Positions 7,952-16,711 of a DNA stretch of 64,000 nucleotides are shown here, piece after piece. The DNA lies in NCBI RefSeq assembly GCF_000472865.1, contig NZ_AXAP01000024.1, positions 48,123 to 112,122 on the forward strand, in the 5' to 3' direction. This DNA comes from Bradyrhizobium elkanii WSM2783 (GTDB lineage Bacteria > Pseudomonadota > Alphaproteobacteria > Rhizobiales > Xanthobacteraceae). Every line of letters begins with the position of its first letter. The stretch's first letter is position 1. A model generated the notes under the pieces. That model saw only the letters and a list, made by a program, of their open reading frames with translations. It was not told the origin of the DNA and did not search any database. A program made the translations under genes and the position numbers.

Positions 7952-8036
7952 GTAGGATGGGTGGAGCGCAGCGAAACCCATCATTGCCACCAAGCGCATA
8001 GACGCGATGGGTTTCGCTTCGCTCTACCCATCCTAC
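7952..8036. repeat. Dispersed inverted repeat, family B (GTAGGATGGGT type)
   Basis: GTAGGATGGGTGGAGCGCAG at the left is mirrored by CGCTCTACCCATCCTAC at the right, with AACCCATC/GATGGGTT inner arms. It fills the gap between two convergent genes and could form a hairpin in either transcript. Another full copy lies at 60733-60817 and a half copy at 45163-45187. Confidence 0.88.
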
Positions 8037-8045
8037 AATTTGTGG

Positions 8046-11000
8046 CTATCCGCCCGCCCAGACGTCGAGCACATACCTGTTCTTCGCGCCGAGGTCCTCG
8101 ATCCAGCGCGTCGCTGCGCCGGCATCGTCCCCATTGTGCTCGCGACGGATCGACATCAGGGTCGCCTTGACATCCGGCTCCATCTTGCTGCCGTCGCCGC
8201 AGACATAGATGATCGCGCCCTTCCCGATCAGGTCCCAGACGCGGTTCTTCTGGGCGGCAATCAGGTCCTGCACGTAGGTCTTCGAGCCATTGAGCCGCGA
8301 GAACGCGATGTGCAGCTCGGTGACGCCATCGGCGGCGAACGCCTTCAACTCGTCGGCATAGATTAAATCCTGATCCGGATGGCGGCAGCCGAAGAACAGC
8401 ATTGCCGGCCCCAGATTGGCGCCCTGCGACTTGCGATGCGCTCGCTCCTGGAGGAAGCCGCGGAACGGCGCCAGGCCCGTGCCGGGGCCGATCATGATCA
8501 GCGGCACCGACGCATCGTCGGGCAGGCGGAAGCCGGCCTTGGTCTCGCGCACGGTGGCATGGACGGTGTCGCCGACGCGGCGGCCGGAAAGATAGTTTGA
8601 GCAGATGCCCTTATAGATGCCGCGGCCCGAATTCGCCGGCGCCTCCACGACGCCGACGGTGACGCTGCAGCGCGCGGGATCGCCCGAGGGCGAGGACGAG
8701 ATCGAATAATAGCGCGGCGCCAGCAGCGACAGCATTTCCAGATAGATGTGGAACGGCAATTCGCAGGCCGGATGCTCCTCCAGGAGATCAAACACCGATT
8801 TGCGCTTGTCCATCACCTCGCTGCGATAACGTTCACCGGACGCATCGTCGTCGCCGACGTAGGCGAGCAGCTTCGGCTTCGTCATCGGGCAGCGCGTATG
8901 CTCGGCCATCACCTGGATCTGCTTGCGGGTTGCGACCTGCTGCAGCTCCACGAACTCGGTGAGCAACCGCCCGATAGAGATCGCATCGCCTACCGGCAGC
9001 TGCGCGCGACGGCCTTCCGTCACCTGCAGCCTGATCTGGTCCGCCGGCAGGAAGCCGAAGCGGCGCGCGACCTGGTCCACCAGCGTCGGATCGTTGCGCG
9101 GCACCACGCTCAAATGATCGCCGACGCGGTAGGTGATGCCGGGCGGTAGTTGCACCTCGATGTGCCGTGTCGAACGCTCGGACGGATTGGCGCCGGACTT
9201 GTTCTGCAGTTCCGCATTCTCCAGCACCTTCATCGCAACCGCGCCGCCCTGCGCGACGATGGCATTGACCGAGGCCGGCGCTACCGGCTCGACCGCATAG
9301 AGCGGCTCGTCCTCTGGCGTGCGGGTGAAGTTCCAGTCGATCCCGAATTCCTTGGTCGCGACCTGCGCGGCGGCCGGAAACCATTTCTGGAACTGGCCGT
9401 CGAGATCGGCCCTAGCATCGCCCTCGCCGCGCGGATAGACGGCGCGGGCGCCGCGGGCGGCGAGCTGCTCGTCGATGAAGCGCGGCACCGACTGGTACGT
9501 CGCCGCCCAATCGCTGTTGCCGCAGCCGAACACTGCGTAGCGCACGCCGGCAAACGCGTCCTTCGGCAGATCGCTGCCGAGCCATTTGACGAACTCCGTC
9601 GCGTTGTCGGGCGGCGCGCCATTGTAGGAGGCGCAGATGATCAGGACGCCGCCTTCACTCGGCAATTTCCCGACATAGTCGTCGAGCGGACCGAGCCTGG
9701 TGTTGAAGCCATTGACCTCCGCAAGATCGGCCATCCGCGTCGCCAGTTCCTCGGTCGAGCCAAGATTGGAGCCGTAGAGCACCAGCATCGGCATGTTGTG
9801 TCCCAGGCGCGGTTTCGGCCGAGGCGCCCTCGGCGCGGCCGACGCCGCCGCGGCCGCGCCAGCGAAGACGCCGCGCTCCCTGTCCTCGCGCGGGCGCACC
9901 TTGATCTTGAAGTCTTCGGGCTTGATCGTCAGCGTTTCCTTCAGGTGCATCTGGTAGCGATGCACGTCGATCAGTTTGAAGCGCTGCAGGATCATGCCGA
10001 GCGCGAGCGCCGCTTCATGCATCGCAAAGCCGCGGCCGATGCAGGCGCGCTGGCCGTTGCCGAACGGCTTCCAGGCATTGATCGGCCGCTTGGCCTCAGC
10101 CTCGCGGCTGAAATTCTCAGGGTCGAAGACATCAGGATTCGGACCCCAGACGCTGGGGTCGCGATGCAGCGCCATCACCAGGACAGTGATGAACGTGTTC
10201 TTCTTGAGCTTGTACTTGCCGCCGATGGTCTCGTCCTGCAGCGGTGCGATGCCATAGGCCGGCGCCGGCGGCCACAGCCGCAGCGCCTCCTTCAGGACTT
10301 GCGTGATGTAGGTGAGCTGGGTGACCTGCTGATAGGTCGGCTTGGCGTCGATATCGGGGCCGAGCACGCGGTCGACCTCCTCATACGCCTTCTTCAGCAC
10401 CTCGGGATGTTTCAACAGCGCATAGATCGTGCTCGACAACAGGCCGCTCGTGGTCTCATGCCCCGCGATCAGGAATGTGTTGATCTGGTAGCGGATGTTG
10501 ACGTCGTCGAGCTGCTCGCCGGTGACGCGGTCGATGCCGGTCATCATCGCGGCCAGCATGTCCTTCTGGCCCTCGCCGACATCGGACTGGCTCCGCCTGC
10601 GCTCGGCGATGATCTCGTCGACCATCTTGTTCATGAACGAGACGTCCTCAGTGAGCGTCTTGCGTCGCTGGCGCATCCACAGGCGCTCCAGCGGCAGGCC
10701 GCGGGTCATCATGATGGTCTCGAGGGAGCGCACCAGCGACTCCACGAAGGGGTGATAATCGCGGCGATAGAACGAATTGAAGCGATAATCGAAGCCGCAG
10801 AGCCCGATCGTGTCGAGCGTCAGCGCCGTCATGTCGTGGACGACATCGATCTCCTCGTCGGCATTGAGCCGCTCCCATTTCTTCACGAGCTGCTCGGCGA
10901 TATCGACCATGCTGGGATGGTAGGACTGCATGGCGCGGTTGCCGAATGGCTGCAGCAGGATGTTGTGCGCCTTGCTCCAGTTCGGCTCCTTGGTGTCGGC

Positions 11001-11279
11001 GGTGAACAGGCCGTCGCCGCCGACCGCGCGCACACGCCGCAGCGAGCCGCGCACCGCTTTGTCAAAGCGCTTTTCATCCGAGAGCTCGTCGACAAGGTCA
11101 TGGCCGGAGACGATCACGAGCGGGGCGCCCATCATGTCGAGCCAGTAGATCGGCCCGAGCTCTTTGGCGAGCCGCACCAGATGCTGCACCGGAGCGGTCG
11201 AATCCAGCGACAGCATGTTGCCGACCACGGGCATGGTCGGCGGATGCGGGATCGGAGCCAGTCGGTTGCCGGATGGCAT
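8046..11279 (-). CDS. Self-sufficient cytochrome P450/NADPH-P450 reductase fusion (CYP102-like)
   Basis: The 1077-residue single chain carries a full P450 domain (about 1-460), a short Ala/Pro linker (475-492) and a diflavin reductase (about 497-1077), the same layout and length as P450 BM3. The I-helix AGHETT is at 272-277, the ExxR Glu331/Arg334, and the heme ligand Cys413 is in FGNGQRACIGRG. The reductase begins with the FMN site YGSNLGSTEE and continues with FAD (RYYSISSSP) and NADPH (GPGTGLAPFRGF) sites and the C-terminal VWAGG. Family members hydroxylate or epoxidise fatty acids. The next gene downstream in the same direction reads away from it; the epoxide hydrolase gene lies upstream on this strand's far side of a repeat. 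Confidence 0.95.
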   Translation of the reverse strand: MPSGNRLAPIPHPPTMPVVGNMLSLDSTAPVQHLVRLAKELGPIYWLDMMGAPLVIVSGHDLVDELSDEKRFDKAVRGSLRRVRAVGGDGLFTADTKEPNWSKAHNILLQPFGNRAMQSYHPSMVDIAEQLVKKWERLNADEEIDVVHDMTALTLDTIGLCGFDYRFNSFYRRDYHPFVESLVRSLETIMMTRGLPLERLWMRQRRKTLTEDVSFMNKMVDEIIAERRRSQSDVGEGQKDMLAAMMTGIDRVTGEQLDDVNIRYQINTFLIAGHETTSGLLSSTIYALLKHPEVLKKAYEEVDRVLGPDIDAKPTYQQVTQLTYITQVLKEALRLWPPAPAYGIAPLQDETIGGKYKLKKNTFITVLVMALHRDPSVWGPNPDVFDPENFSREAEAKRPINAWKPFGNGQRACIGRGFAMHEAALALGMILQRFKLIDVHRYQMHLKETLTIKPEDFKIKVRPREDRERGVFAGAAAAASAAPRAPRPKPRLGHNMPMLVLYGSNLGSTEELATRMADLAEVNGFNTRLGPLDDYVGKLPSEGGVLIICASYNGAPPDNATEFVKWLGSDLPKDAFAGVRYAVFGCGNSDWAATYQSVPRFIDEQLAARGARAVYPRGEGDARADLDGQFQKWFPAAAQVATKEFGIDWNFTRTPEDEPLYAVEPVAPASVNAIVAQGGAVAMKVLENAELQNKSGANPSERSTRHIEVQLPPGITYRVGDHLSVVPRNDPTLVDQVARRFGFLPADQIRLQVTEGRRAQLPVGDAISIGRLLTEFVELQQVATRKQIQVMAEHTRCPMTKPKLLAYVGDDDASGERYRSEVMDKRKSVFDLLEEHPACELPFHIYLEMLSLLAPRYYSISSSPSGDPARCSVTVGVVEAPANSGRGIYKGICSNYLSGRRVGDTVHATVRETKAGFRLPDDASVPLIMIGPGTGLAPFRGFLQERAHRKSQGANLGPAMLFFGCRHPDQDLIYADELKAFAADGVTELHIAFSRLNGSKTYVQDLIAAQKNRVWDLIGKGAIIYVCGDGSKMEPDVKATLMSIRREHNGDDAGAATRWIEDLGAKNRYVLDVWAGG

Positions 11280-11315
11280 ATGGGAATGTCTCCTGATCTC
11301 GCCTTTAGCTCACCC

Positions 11316-11422
11316 CGTCATTCCGGGGCGCGCGGAGCGCGAGCCCGGAATCCATCGCGCCGCATGCGCAGGCGGAGAAATGGATTCCGGGCTCGATGCT
11401 GGCGCATCGCCCCGGAATGACG
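11316..11422. repeat. Dispersed inverted repeat, family D (CGTCATTCCGGGGC type)
   Basis: CGTCATTCCGGGGCGCG (left) mirrors CGCCCCGGAATGACG (right), with inner GAGCCCGGAATCCAT/ATGGATTCCGGGCTC arms. It separates the P450 fusion gene start from the 3' end of the epoxide hydrolase gene. A second, more diverged copy is at 61548-61653. Confidence 0.88.
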
Positions 11423-11446
11423 ATCGGAGTTGCTTGATGCGCGCGT

Positions 11447-12439
11447 TCACCCAAACCGCCTTCTACGCCATTCGATCAGCTTGGCACTGACTTCTTCCGG
11501 CTTCTCCTGCTGTGTCCAATGGCCGCTGTCTTTGACCAGGTATTTCTCGAGATCCGGGATGAGCTTGTCCATGCCATCGGCCGACGACGGCGGCAGCACC
11601 GCGTCGTTCTCGGCCATGATCATCAGCGACGGCACGCGCACAATGTGATCGAGCCCTTCGGAGCGCTGCCAATTGCGCGACATGTTGCGGTACCAGTTGA
11701 TGCCGCCGGTGAAGCCGGTCTTGGTGAAGGCATCGACGAACACCTGCTTTTCTTCCGGCGACAGGATCGGCGTGCGCGGATCGTGCTGGGCATCGTAATT
11801 CGCGATCATCTGCGGGAAAGCCAGGTTGAGCCGCGGCGAGGCGCCGACGCCGGCCACCACCTCCTCCGCCGGAGCGTCGGGCCGCCGTGCCGGCTTGCGC
11901 ATGAAGGCATCAAAGGTCTGCTCGACCCGGCTGCCAAATATCTTGTCCGGCTCGTGCGCGGGGTCCTGGAACTGGATGATATACATGTGCTCGCCGAAGC
12001 GCTTGCGCAAAAGTTCGATCGGATCGGCCCAGGCGCGGTTGGTGTGCGGGGTATTGATGCCGACCACACCGGCGACGCGGCCCGGATGCCGAAGCGGCAT
12101 CTGCCAGACCACGAAGCCGCCCCAGTCATGGCCGACGAAGACGGCCTTTTCGATCTGGAGATGATCGAGCAGGCCGACGAGATCGGCGGTCAGTTGCTCG
12201 ATATCATAGGCCTCAACCGGCTCCGGCCGGTCGGTCACGCCATAGCCGCGCTGGTCCGGCGCGATCACGCGGATACCGGCTTCGCTCAGCGCCTTGATCT
12301 GGTGGCGCCAGGAAAAGGCGAGCTCCGGCCAACCGTGGCAGAGCACCATCGCCGGCCGGTCGGACCTGGGTCCGGCTTCATAGAAGCCCATGCGGATGCC
12401 GTTGGTCTGGGCGAATTGCAGCGGGGGCATTTCCATCAT
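11447..12439 (-). CDS. Epoxide hydrolase, alpha/beta-hydrolase family
   Basis: This 330-residue protein opens an epoxide through an Asp ester intermediate. The HGWP oxyanion motif is at residues 35-38, the nucleophile Asp105 is in GHDWGG rather than a Ser, the cap-domain Tyr is in INWYRN, the acid lies in AENDAVLP, and the base His is in KDSGHWTQ. These are the marks of soluble epoxide hydrolases; a haloalkane dehalogenase is less likely because the HGWP pattern is intact. The start MMEMPP has three candidate Met codons. It sits 11 bases past the wax ester synthase gene and just before the P450 fusion, suggesting a link to oxidised fatty acids. Confidence 0.92.
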   Translation of the reverse strand: MMEMPPLQFAQTNGIRMGFYEAGPRSDRPAMVLCHGWPELAFSWRHQIKALSEAGIRVIAPDQRGYGVTDRPEPVEAYDIEQLTADLVGLLDHLQIEKAVFVGHDWGGFVVWQMPLRHPGRVAGVVGINTPHTNRAWADPIELLRKRFGEHMYIIQFQDPAHEPDKIFGSRVEQTFDAFMRKPARRPDAPAEEVVAGVGASPRLNLAFPQMIANYDAQHDPRTPILSPEEKQVFVDAFTKTGFTGGINWYRNMSRNWQRSEGLDHIVRVPSLMIMAENDAVLPPSSADGMDKLIPDLEKYLVKDSGHWTQQEKPEEVSAKLIEWRRRRFG

Positions 12440-12450
12440 CGAGACGATCC

Positions 12451-13998
12451 TTATTCAGCGGCGCTTTTGGTCTCGGCTGGCGGCGGCACGAACGCCGCCT
12501 CCAGCGCCTCGAATTCGGCCGGCAGCATGTCGCACAAAATCTGCACATGCGGAATGATGTTCGCGCCGGCGACGAAACCGAAATCGAGCTGGTCGCGATA
12601 ACTCTGCACGGTGATGTTGAGCGCAAGGCCGTGGGTCGCGATCGACACCGGGAAGATGTGCAGCAGCTCCGCGCCCGCCGCGTAGAGCGTCTGCCTCGGC
12701 CCCGGCACATTCGAGACGGTGATGTTGGCTGCCGGCGGCAGCACATTCGACAGGTCCGAGCGGCTGTAGAGCAGCGCCAGGATCTGCACCAGGATCGGCG
12801 CGCCCAGCATCGAGACATTGGAGACCTGCGGCATGAACGCCCGCAGCGGATGCGACATCTCCTTCGCCTTGGTGGATTGCGCGATGATCGCTTCCAGCCG
12901 CGCCCTGGGATCCTCGACGTTGGTCGCGATCGAGCAGATCATGCCGAACACTTGGTTGTTCGATTCGGTATTGCCCTCCTCGCGCAGCGAGATCGGTACC
13001 GCCGCGGTCAGCGATTTGTTCGGCAGCGCGCCCTGGCTGATCAAATGGCGGCGCACCACGCCGGAGGCGAGCGCCAGCACGACGTCATTGAGCTTGCCGC
13101 CGGCCGCCTTTGCCACCGCCTTGGCGCGAGACAGCGAAACCGAAGTGCCGGCAAAGCTGCGCTCCGAGGAGATCGCCTTGTTCAGGATGGTCGGCGGCGA
13201 CACCATGCTGGCGAGGCTTTCGCGCGATTTTGGATCGGAGACCTTGGTCACGACTTCCGACACGCTTTTCAGCATCGCCGGCACGGCGCTTGCGAACTTG
13301 ATTGCGTTCTCGATCTGGAACATGGCGTTGTCGAACAGGATCGAGCCGAGATCGCTCTTGCCCGAGCGCGGCAGCTCGATCGTCCTTGGCGCCGCCGCGG
13401 CATCGAACGGCTGGGTCCAGAGCAGCTGATAGGAATCGATCAGGTTGGCCGCAATGTCGCGTGGTTCCTGCGCGACCTTCCGCGCGATCGGCGGGTCGAC
13501 CTTCCGCGGGATCGGCGAGATGTCGTAGATCATGCTGGTGAGCGCAGCGCCCGCGCCGCCGTCGATGCAAGCATGGTGCATCTTGGAGTAGAGGCCGATC
13601 TCGTTGTTCTGCATGCCCTCGAAGACATAGAACTCCCACAACGGCCGGGCGCGATTGAGCAGCTTGGCATGGATCCAGCCGACGAGGCGCTCCAGCGTGG
13701 CGCGGTCATGCGGCGCCGGCAGGCTGCCGCGGAAGATGTGGCGGTCGATGTCGAACTGGTCGTCCTCCACCCAGGAAGGGTGGTCGATGTCGAGCGGTGC
13801 CTTCTCCAGGCGCGATTTCAGGATCGGCGCGATGTGCAGTCGCGAGGCGATCATCGCCTTGAAGTCTTCGAAGAAGTCGCCCTTGTAGTCGTCGGGCAGG
13901 CGGAAGATCGCCATGCTCCCGACATGCATCGGCATTTCCGGCGTTTCCAGATAGAGAAACGACGCGTCCAGCGACGACAGTTTCTTGGCGTCGGCCAT
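12451..13998 (-). CDS. Wax ester synthase / diacylglycerol acyltransferase (WS/DGAT)
   Basis: The 515-residue protein has the acyltransferase motif HHxxxDG (His141, His142, Asp146, Gly147 in KMHHACIDGG), the N-terminal SSLDASFLYLETPEMPMHVG block, ARPLWEFYV, and the C-terminal SNVPGP element typical of bacterial WS/DGAT proteins. The length is normal (about 460-520). These enzymes esterify long-chain acyl-CoA with fatty alcohols or diacylglycerol at the membrane. It is probably co-transcribed with the epoxide hydrolase (11-base gap) and perhaps with the alpha/beta hydrolase upstream (74-base gap). Confidence 0.93.
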   Translation of the reverse strand: MADAKKLSSLDASFLYLETPEMPMHVGSMAIFRLPDDYKGDFFEDFKAMIASRLHIAPILKSRLEKAPLDIDHPSWVEDDQFDIDRHIFRGSLPAPHDRATLERLVGWIHAKLLNRARPLWEFYVFEGMQNNEIGLYSKMHHACIDGGAGAALTSMIYDISPIPRKVDPPIARKVAQEPRDIAANLIDSYQLLWTQPFDAAAAPRTIELPRSGKSDLGSILFDNAMFQIENAIKFASAVPAMLKSVSEVVTKVSDPKSRESLASMVSPPTILNKAISSERSFAGTSVSLSRAKAVAKAAGGKLNDVVLALASGVVRRHLISQGALPNKSLTAAVPISLREEGNTESNNQVFGMICSIATNVEDPRARLEAIIAQSTKAKEMSHPLRAFMPQVSNVSMLGAPILVQILALLYSRSDLSNVLPPAANITVSNVPGPRQTLYAAGAELLHIFPVSIATHGLALNITVQSYRDQLDFGFVAGANIIPHVQILCDMLPAEFEALEAAFVPPPAETKSAAE

Positions 13999-14072
13999 GG
14001 CTCCCTCCCGGTGATTGTCGCGCGGCGCCTTGCTGGCGCTCTCATTCGGACGGCCGCTTGCTGCGGCGTCGA

Positions 14073-14873
14073 TCAGGATTGTGCCTGTTCCGGGGGTGGA
14101 TAGGCAATGGCAAAGGGGCCGGACCGATCAAAATGACTGAACTCGCCCTCCGCCTGCGCCAGCCGATTGGCCACCGCCCAGAGCGCCGCGGGATTGACGC
14201 CGAGCCCGATATGGCTTGCGAGCAGCACCTCGATATTTTCGGCTGTTGCCGACGGACGCAGCACGCTGGTGCGCCAGTTCACGATGCCGTCGGCGCGCGA
14301 GTAGATCGAGGTGGTCGGCACCGGCATGTCGCCGGCGATCGCCTGCCGGACCTCGGGAGCGTCATCGACGCTCTCGCCTGTCAGCGCCTCGTAGAGCCGC
14401 GTCGCGTTGGTGGCGCGGATATCGCCGGCAAAGGGGGAGCCGAGCGTGATGACGGAGCGCACCATCTCCGGCGCGTTCAGCGCCAGATCGCGCGCATAGA
14501 CGCCGCCAAGGCTCCAGCCGATAACGCTCACCTTGCGTCCGGTGGAGTCGCTGATCCGCCGCAACAGATCGCGCAGCGAGGCGCGCATCCGGCTGAGGCC
14601 GCGGACATTGCGACCAAAGCTCCAGGCATAGGTGTCATAGCCGAGCGCCTTCAGGTACCGCCGCATCGGCGCCATTGACAGGTCGCTTGCCAGGAATCCC
14701 GGCAGCGTCAGCACCGGATGGCCGTCCCCTCTCGGCGCACGCATCAAAAGCGGCAGCAGCAGGAGGCTCGAATTGAACTCGAACAGGCCCCTGCCCTCGG
14801 CCAGCATCAGACAGATGTTCGGTGGACGCAGCCGGCGTTCGCTCTCCTCACGGCTGCCATCCACGGCCGTCAT
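14073..14873 (-). CDS. Alpha/beta hydrolase, paralogue of the 1.7 kb gene
   Basis: The 266-residue protein has the nucleophile Ser121 in GWSLGG, acid Asp195 in YSRADG and base His221 in LASHIGLG. It is collinear with the hydrolase at 1713-2483, so one probably arose by duplication. It starts exactly one base beyond the stop of the DUF6489 gene and lies upstream of the wax ester synthase gene on the same strand, so a lipid ester substrate is plausible. It has no signal peptide. Confidence 0.87.
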   Translation of the reverse strand: MTAVDGSREESERRLRPPNICLMLAEGRGLFEFNSSLLLLPLLMRAPRGDGHPVLTLPGFLASDLSMAPMRRYLKALGYDTYAWSFGRNVRGLSRMRASLRDLLRRISDSTGRKVSVIGWSLGGVYARDLALNAPEMVRSVITLGSPFAGDIRATNATRLYEALTGESVDDAPEVRQAIAGDMPVPTTSIYSRADGIVNWRTSVLRPSATAENIEVLLASHIGLGVNPAALWAVANRLAQAEGEFSHFDRSGPFAIAYPPPEQAQS

Positions 14874-15122
14874 CTATTTCCTGTCCTTCTTCGAGGTGCT
14901 GCCGAGGCCCGCCATCGCCACGAACATGTCCTGGAAACGCTCGGCCAGCTTGGGATCGAGCCAGCTCTGCATCAAAGCTTCCGGCGATACCTTCTCGATG
15001 TTCGAGGTCATCTGCTGCTGCAGCTTTTCCATGACCGCCGTCTGCATCGGCGCGACATCCGGCAGGCCGAAGAACTGCCGGGCTTCGAGCGGCGTGCAAT
15101 CTATTTCGACATTGACCTTCAT
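14874..15122 (-). CDS. Small DUF6489-type protein
   Basis: This 82-residue acidic-to-neutral protein starts MKVNVEIDCTPLEARQFFGL and ends in a basic GSTSKKDRK tail. The N-terminal 'DCTPxEARxFFGLPDV' pattern is the mark of a small conserved alphaproteobacterial family without known function. It directly abuts the downstream hydrolase gene (no gap), pointing to co-expression with lipid genes. The central helix (VMEKLQQQMTSNIEKVSPEALMQSW) resembles phasin-type amphipathic helices, so a granule- or membrane-associated role is one possibility, not shown. Confidence 0.8.
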   Translation of the reverse strand: MKVNVEIDCTPLEARQFFGLPDVAPMQTAVMEKLQQQMTSNIEKVSPEALMQSWLDPKLAERFQDMFVAMAGLGSTSKKDRK

Positions 15123-15266
15123 GACCGCTCCTCAATGCAGTTGACGCAAGAACATGACCCGGAATCGATTCTTCGAAAGGATCATGCCGTGGTGCAGTAT
15201 CGCCGCGAGAGGGCTGGTCACGCAAGCGGGACGATGACGGCAGGCGGCAGGCGTCGCCTGCCAGGG

Positions 15267-16520
15267 TCAACCAAAGCGCTCGACCGCAAACGGCTTCGCA
15301 TCCGCAAACGGCGTCTCGCCGGTCATCATCTCCGCAAGCAGCCGGCCGCTCACGGGCCCTAGCGTCAATCCGTGGTGCTGATGGCCGAAATCGAACCAGA
15401 GCCCGGGGTGGCGCGGCGCCTTGCCGATCACCGGCAGCATGTCCGGCAGGCAAGGCCGCGCGCCCTTCCAGGGCTTTGCCTCGACGGGATCGCCGAGCGG
15501 AAACAGGTTGCGCGCCCGCGGTACCGCCCGCTCGACCTGCACCGGGGACGCCGGTGCGTCGCGATGGGCGAACTCGACACCGGTGGTGAGCCGGATGCCG
15601 CGGTTCATCGGCGCCAGACAATAGCCGAGATCGGAATCGAGCACGGGATGATTGAGCACGGCGTTATCGCCCGGCTTCAGGTGCAAATGATAACCGCGCT
15701 TGACCTGAAGCGGGATCGCATAGCCGAGCGGGCCGAATACCTGGTCGGACCACGGGCCCATCGCGACCACCACCTCGCGGGCGGTCACACTGCCCTCGCT
15801 GATGGCCACCCGCCATCGTCCGCCGGACTGTTCGAGCGTGCGGGCGTCGCCGACAAAGAAGCGGCCGCCCCTGCGGCCGAACAACGCGGCATAGGCCTTT
15901 GCCAGCCCGCCGGGATCGACGATCGAGCCCGGCGCCGGCGAATATATCGCGCCGGCGAAGTCACCCGACAGGTTCGGCTCACGCGCGGCGATGCCCTTGG
16001 CATCGAGGACTTCGTTGGTGACGCCATATTGCTTCGCACGCTCGGTATCGCGCACGGCCTTGGCGAAGGTCGCTTCGCTGCGATAGAGTTTGATCCAGCC
16101 GGTCTTGCGCAGCAATTCCGGAACGCCGGCTTCTGCAATCAACGCCTCGTGCTCGATCAGGCTCTGTCGGATCAACGGCATCTCGGCGAGCGCGCTGTGC
16201 AATGCACCCTCAGCCGAGGAGGCGAAGTAATAGCGCGCGAGCCATGGCAGGAAGATCGGCAGGTCGGCGAAGCGGTAGCGCACCTGCGGCGCGCGGTTCA
16301 GCGCATAGCGGAGCAGTTCGCCGAAATCCCGCGGGAACATGTAGGGAAAAACCGAGGCGCATTCGATGATGCCGGCATTGCCGTAACTCGTCTCCTCGCC
16401 GGCAACATCATGCCGGTCGACGAGGACGACATCGCGGCCTCGTTTTTGCAGATGCAAGGCGGCTCCAACACCGACCATGCCAGCCCCCAGGACAACGACG
16501 TCGGCCCTCAGTTCCGCCAT
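15267..16520 (-). CDS. FAD-dependent D-amino-acid dehydrogenase (DadA-like)
   Basis: The 417-residue protein has the N-terminal FAD Rossmann fingerprint VVVLGAGMVGVGAA, an ETSYGNAGII segment typical of DadA, and a C-terminal FAD contact in FGHQHHGLTLGP. Such enzymes oxidatively deaminate D-amino acids (often D-Ala) to 2-oxoacids and pass electrons to the quinone pool. It is divergent from a peptide-type ABC importer operon with a gamma-glutamyltransferase across 191 bases, which suggests joint use of peptides or D-amino-acid-containing cell wall fragments. The exact substrate is uncertain. Confidence 0.87.
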   Translation of the reverse strand: MAELRADVVVLGAGMVGVGAALHLQKRGRDVVLVDRHDVAGEETSYGNAGIIECASVFPYMFPRDFGELLRYALNRAPQVRYRFADLPIFLPWLARYYFASSAEGALHSALAEMPLIRQSLIEHEALIAEAGVPELLRKTGWIKLYRSEATFAKAVRDTERAKQYGVTNEVLDAKGIAAREPNLSGDFAGAIYSPAPGSIVDPGGLAKAYAALFGRRGGRFFVGDARTLEQSGGRWRVAISEGSVTAREVVVAMGPWSDQVFGPLGYAIPLQVKRGYHLHLKPGDNAVLNHPVLDSDLGYCLAPMNRGIRLTTGVEFAHRDAPASPVQVERAVPRARNLFPLGDPVEAKPWKGARPCLPDMLPVIGKAPRHPGLWFDFGHQHHGLTLGPVSGRLLAEMMTGETPFADAKPFAVERFG

Positions 16521-16711
16521 CAGTACTCCGAAAGTTCAATGTTACGCGCACGCCCGGCCAGCGAGCGTCAAGCTAATGATTGCGGCACCTCTGCGCAAAC
16601 TGATCTCACGTCTTACGGGAAATCGCGCTTGCGCACCCGGTAAACTTTGGCAACATTGGCATGCAATATCCAAACAGCGCATCGCGGGGCCAAGACGGGG
16701 AACAGGTTCAA

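Noticed and set aside
9150..11420. 756-residue open frame on the + strand opposite the P450 fusion
   Set aside because: It is the antisense shadow of a high-GC gene: rich in Arg/His/Asp/Gly with no domain, while the minus strand encodes a complete P450-reductase with all motifs.
16650..16700. Sigma-54 type promoter before the peptide-binding protein gene
   Set aside because: GG and GC elements near TTGGCA are not separated by the required 10 bases.
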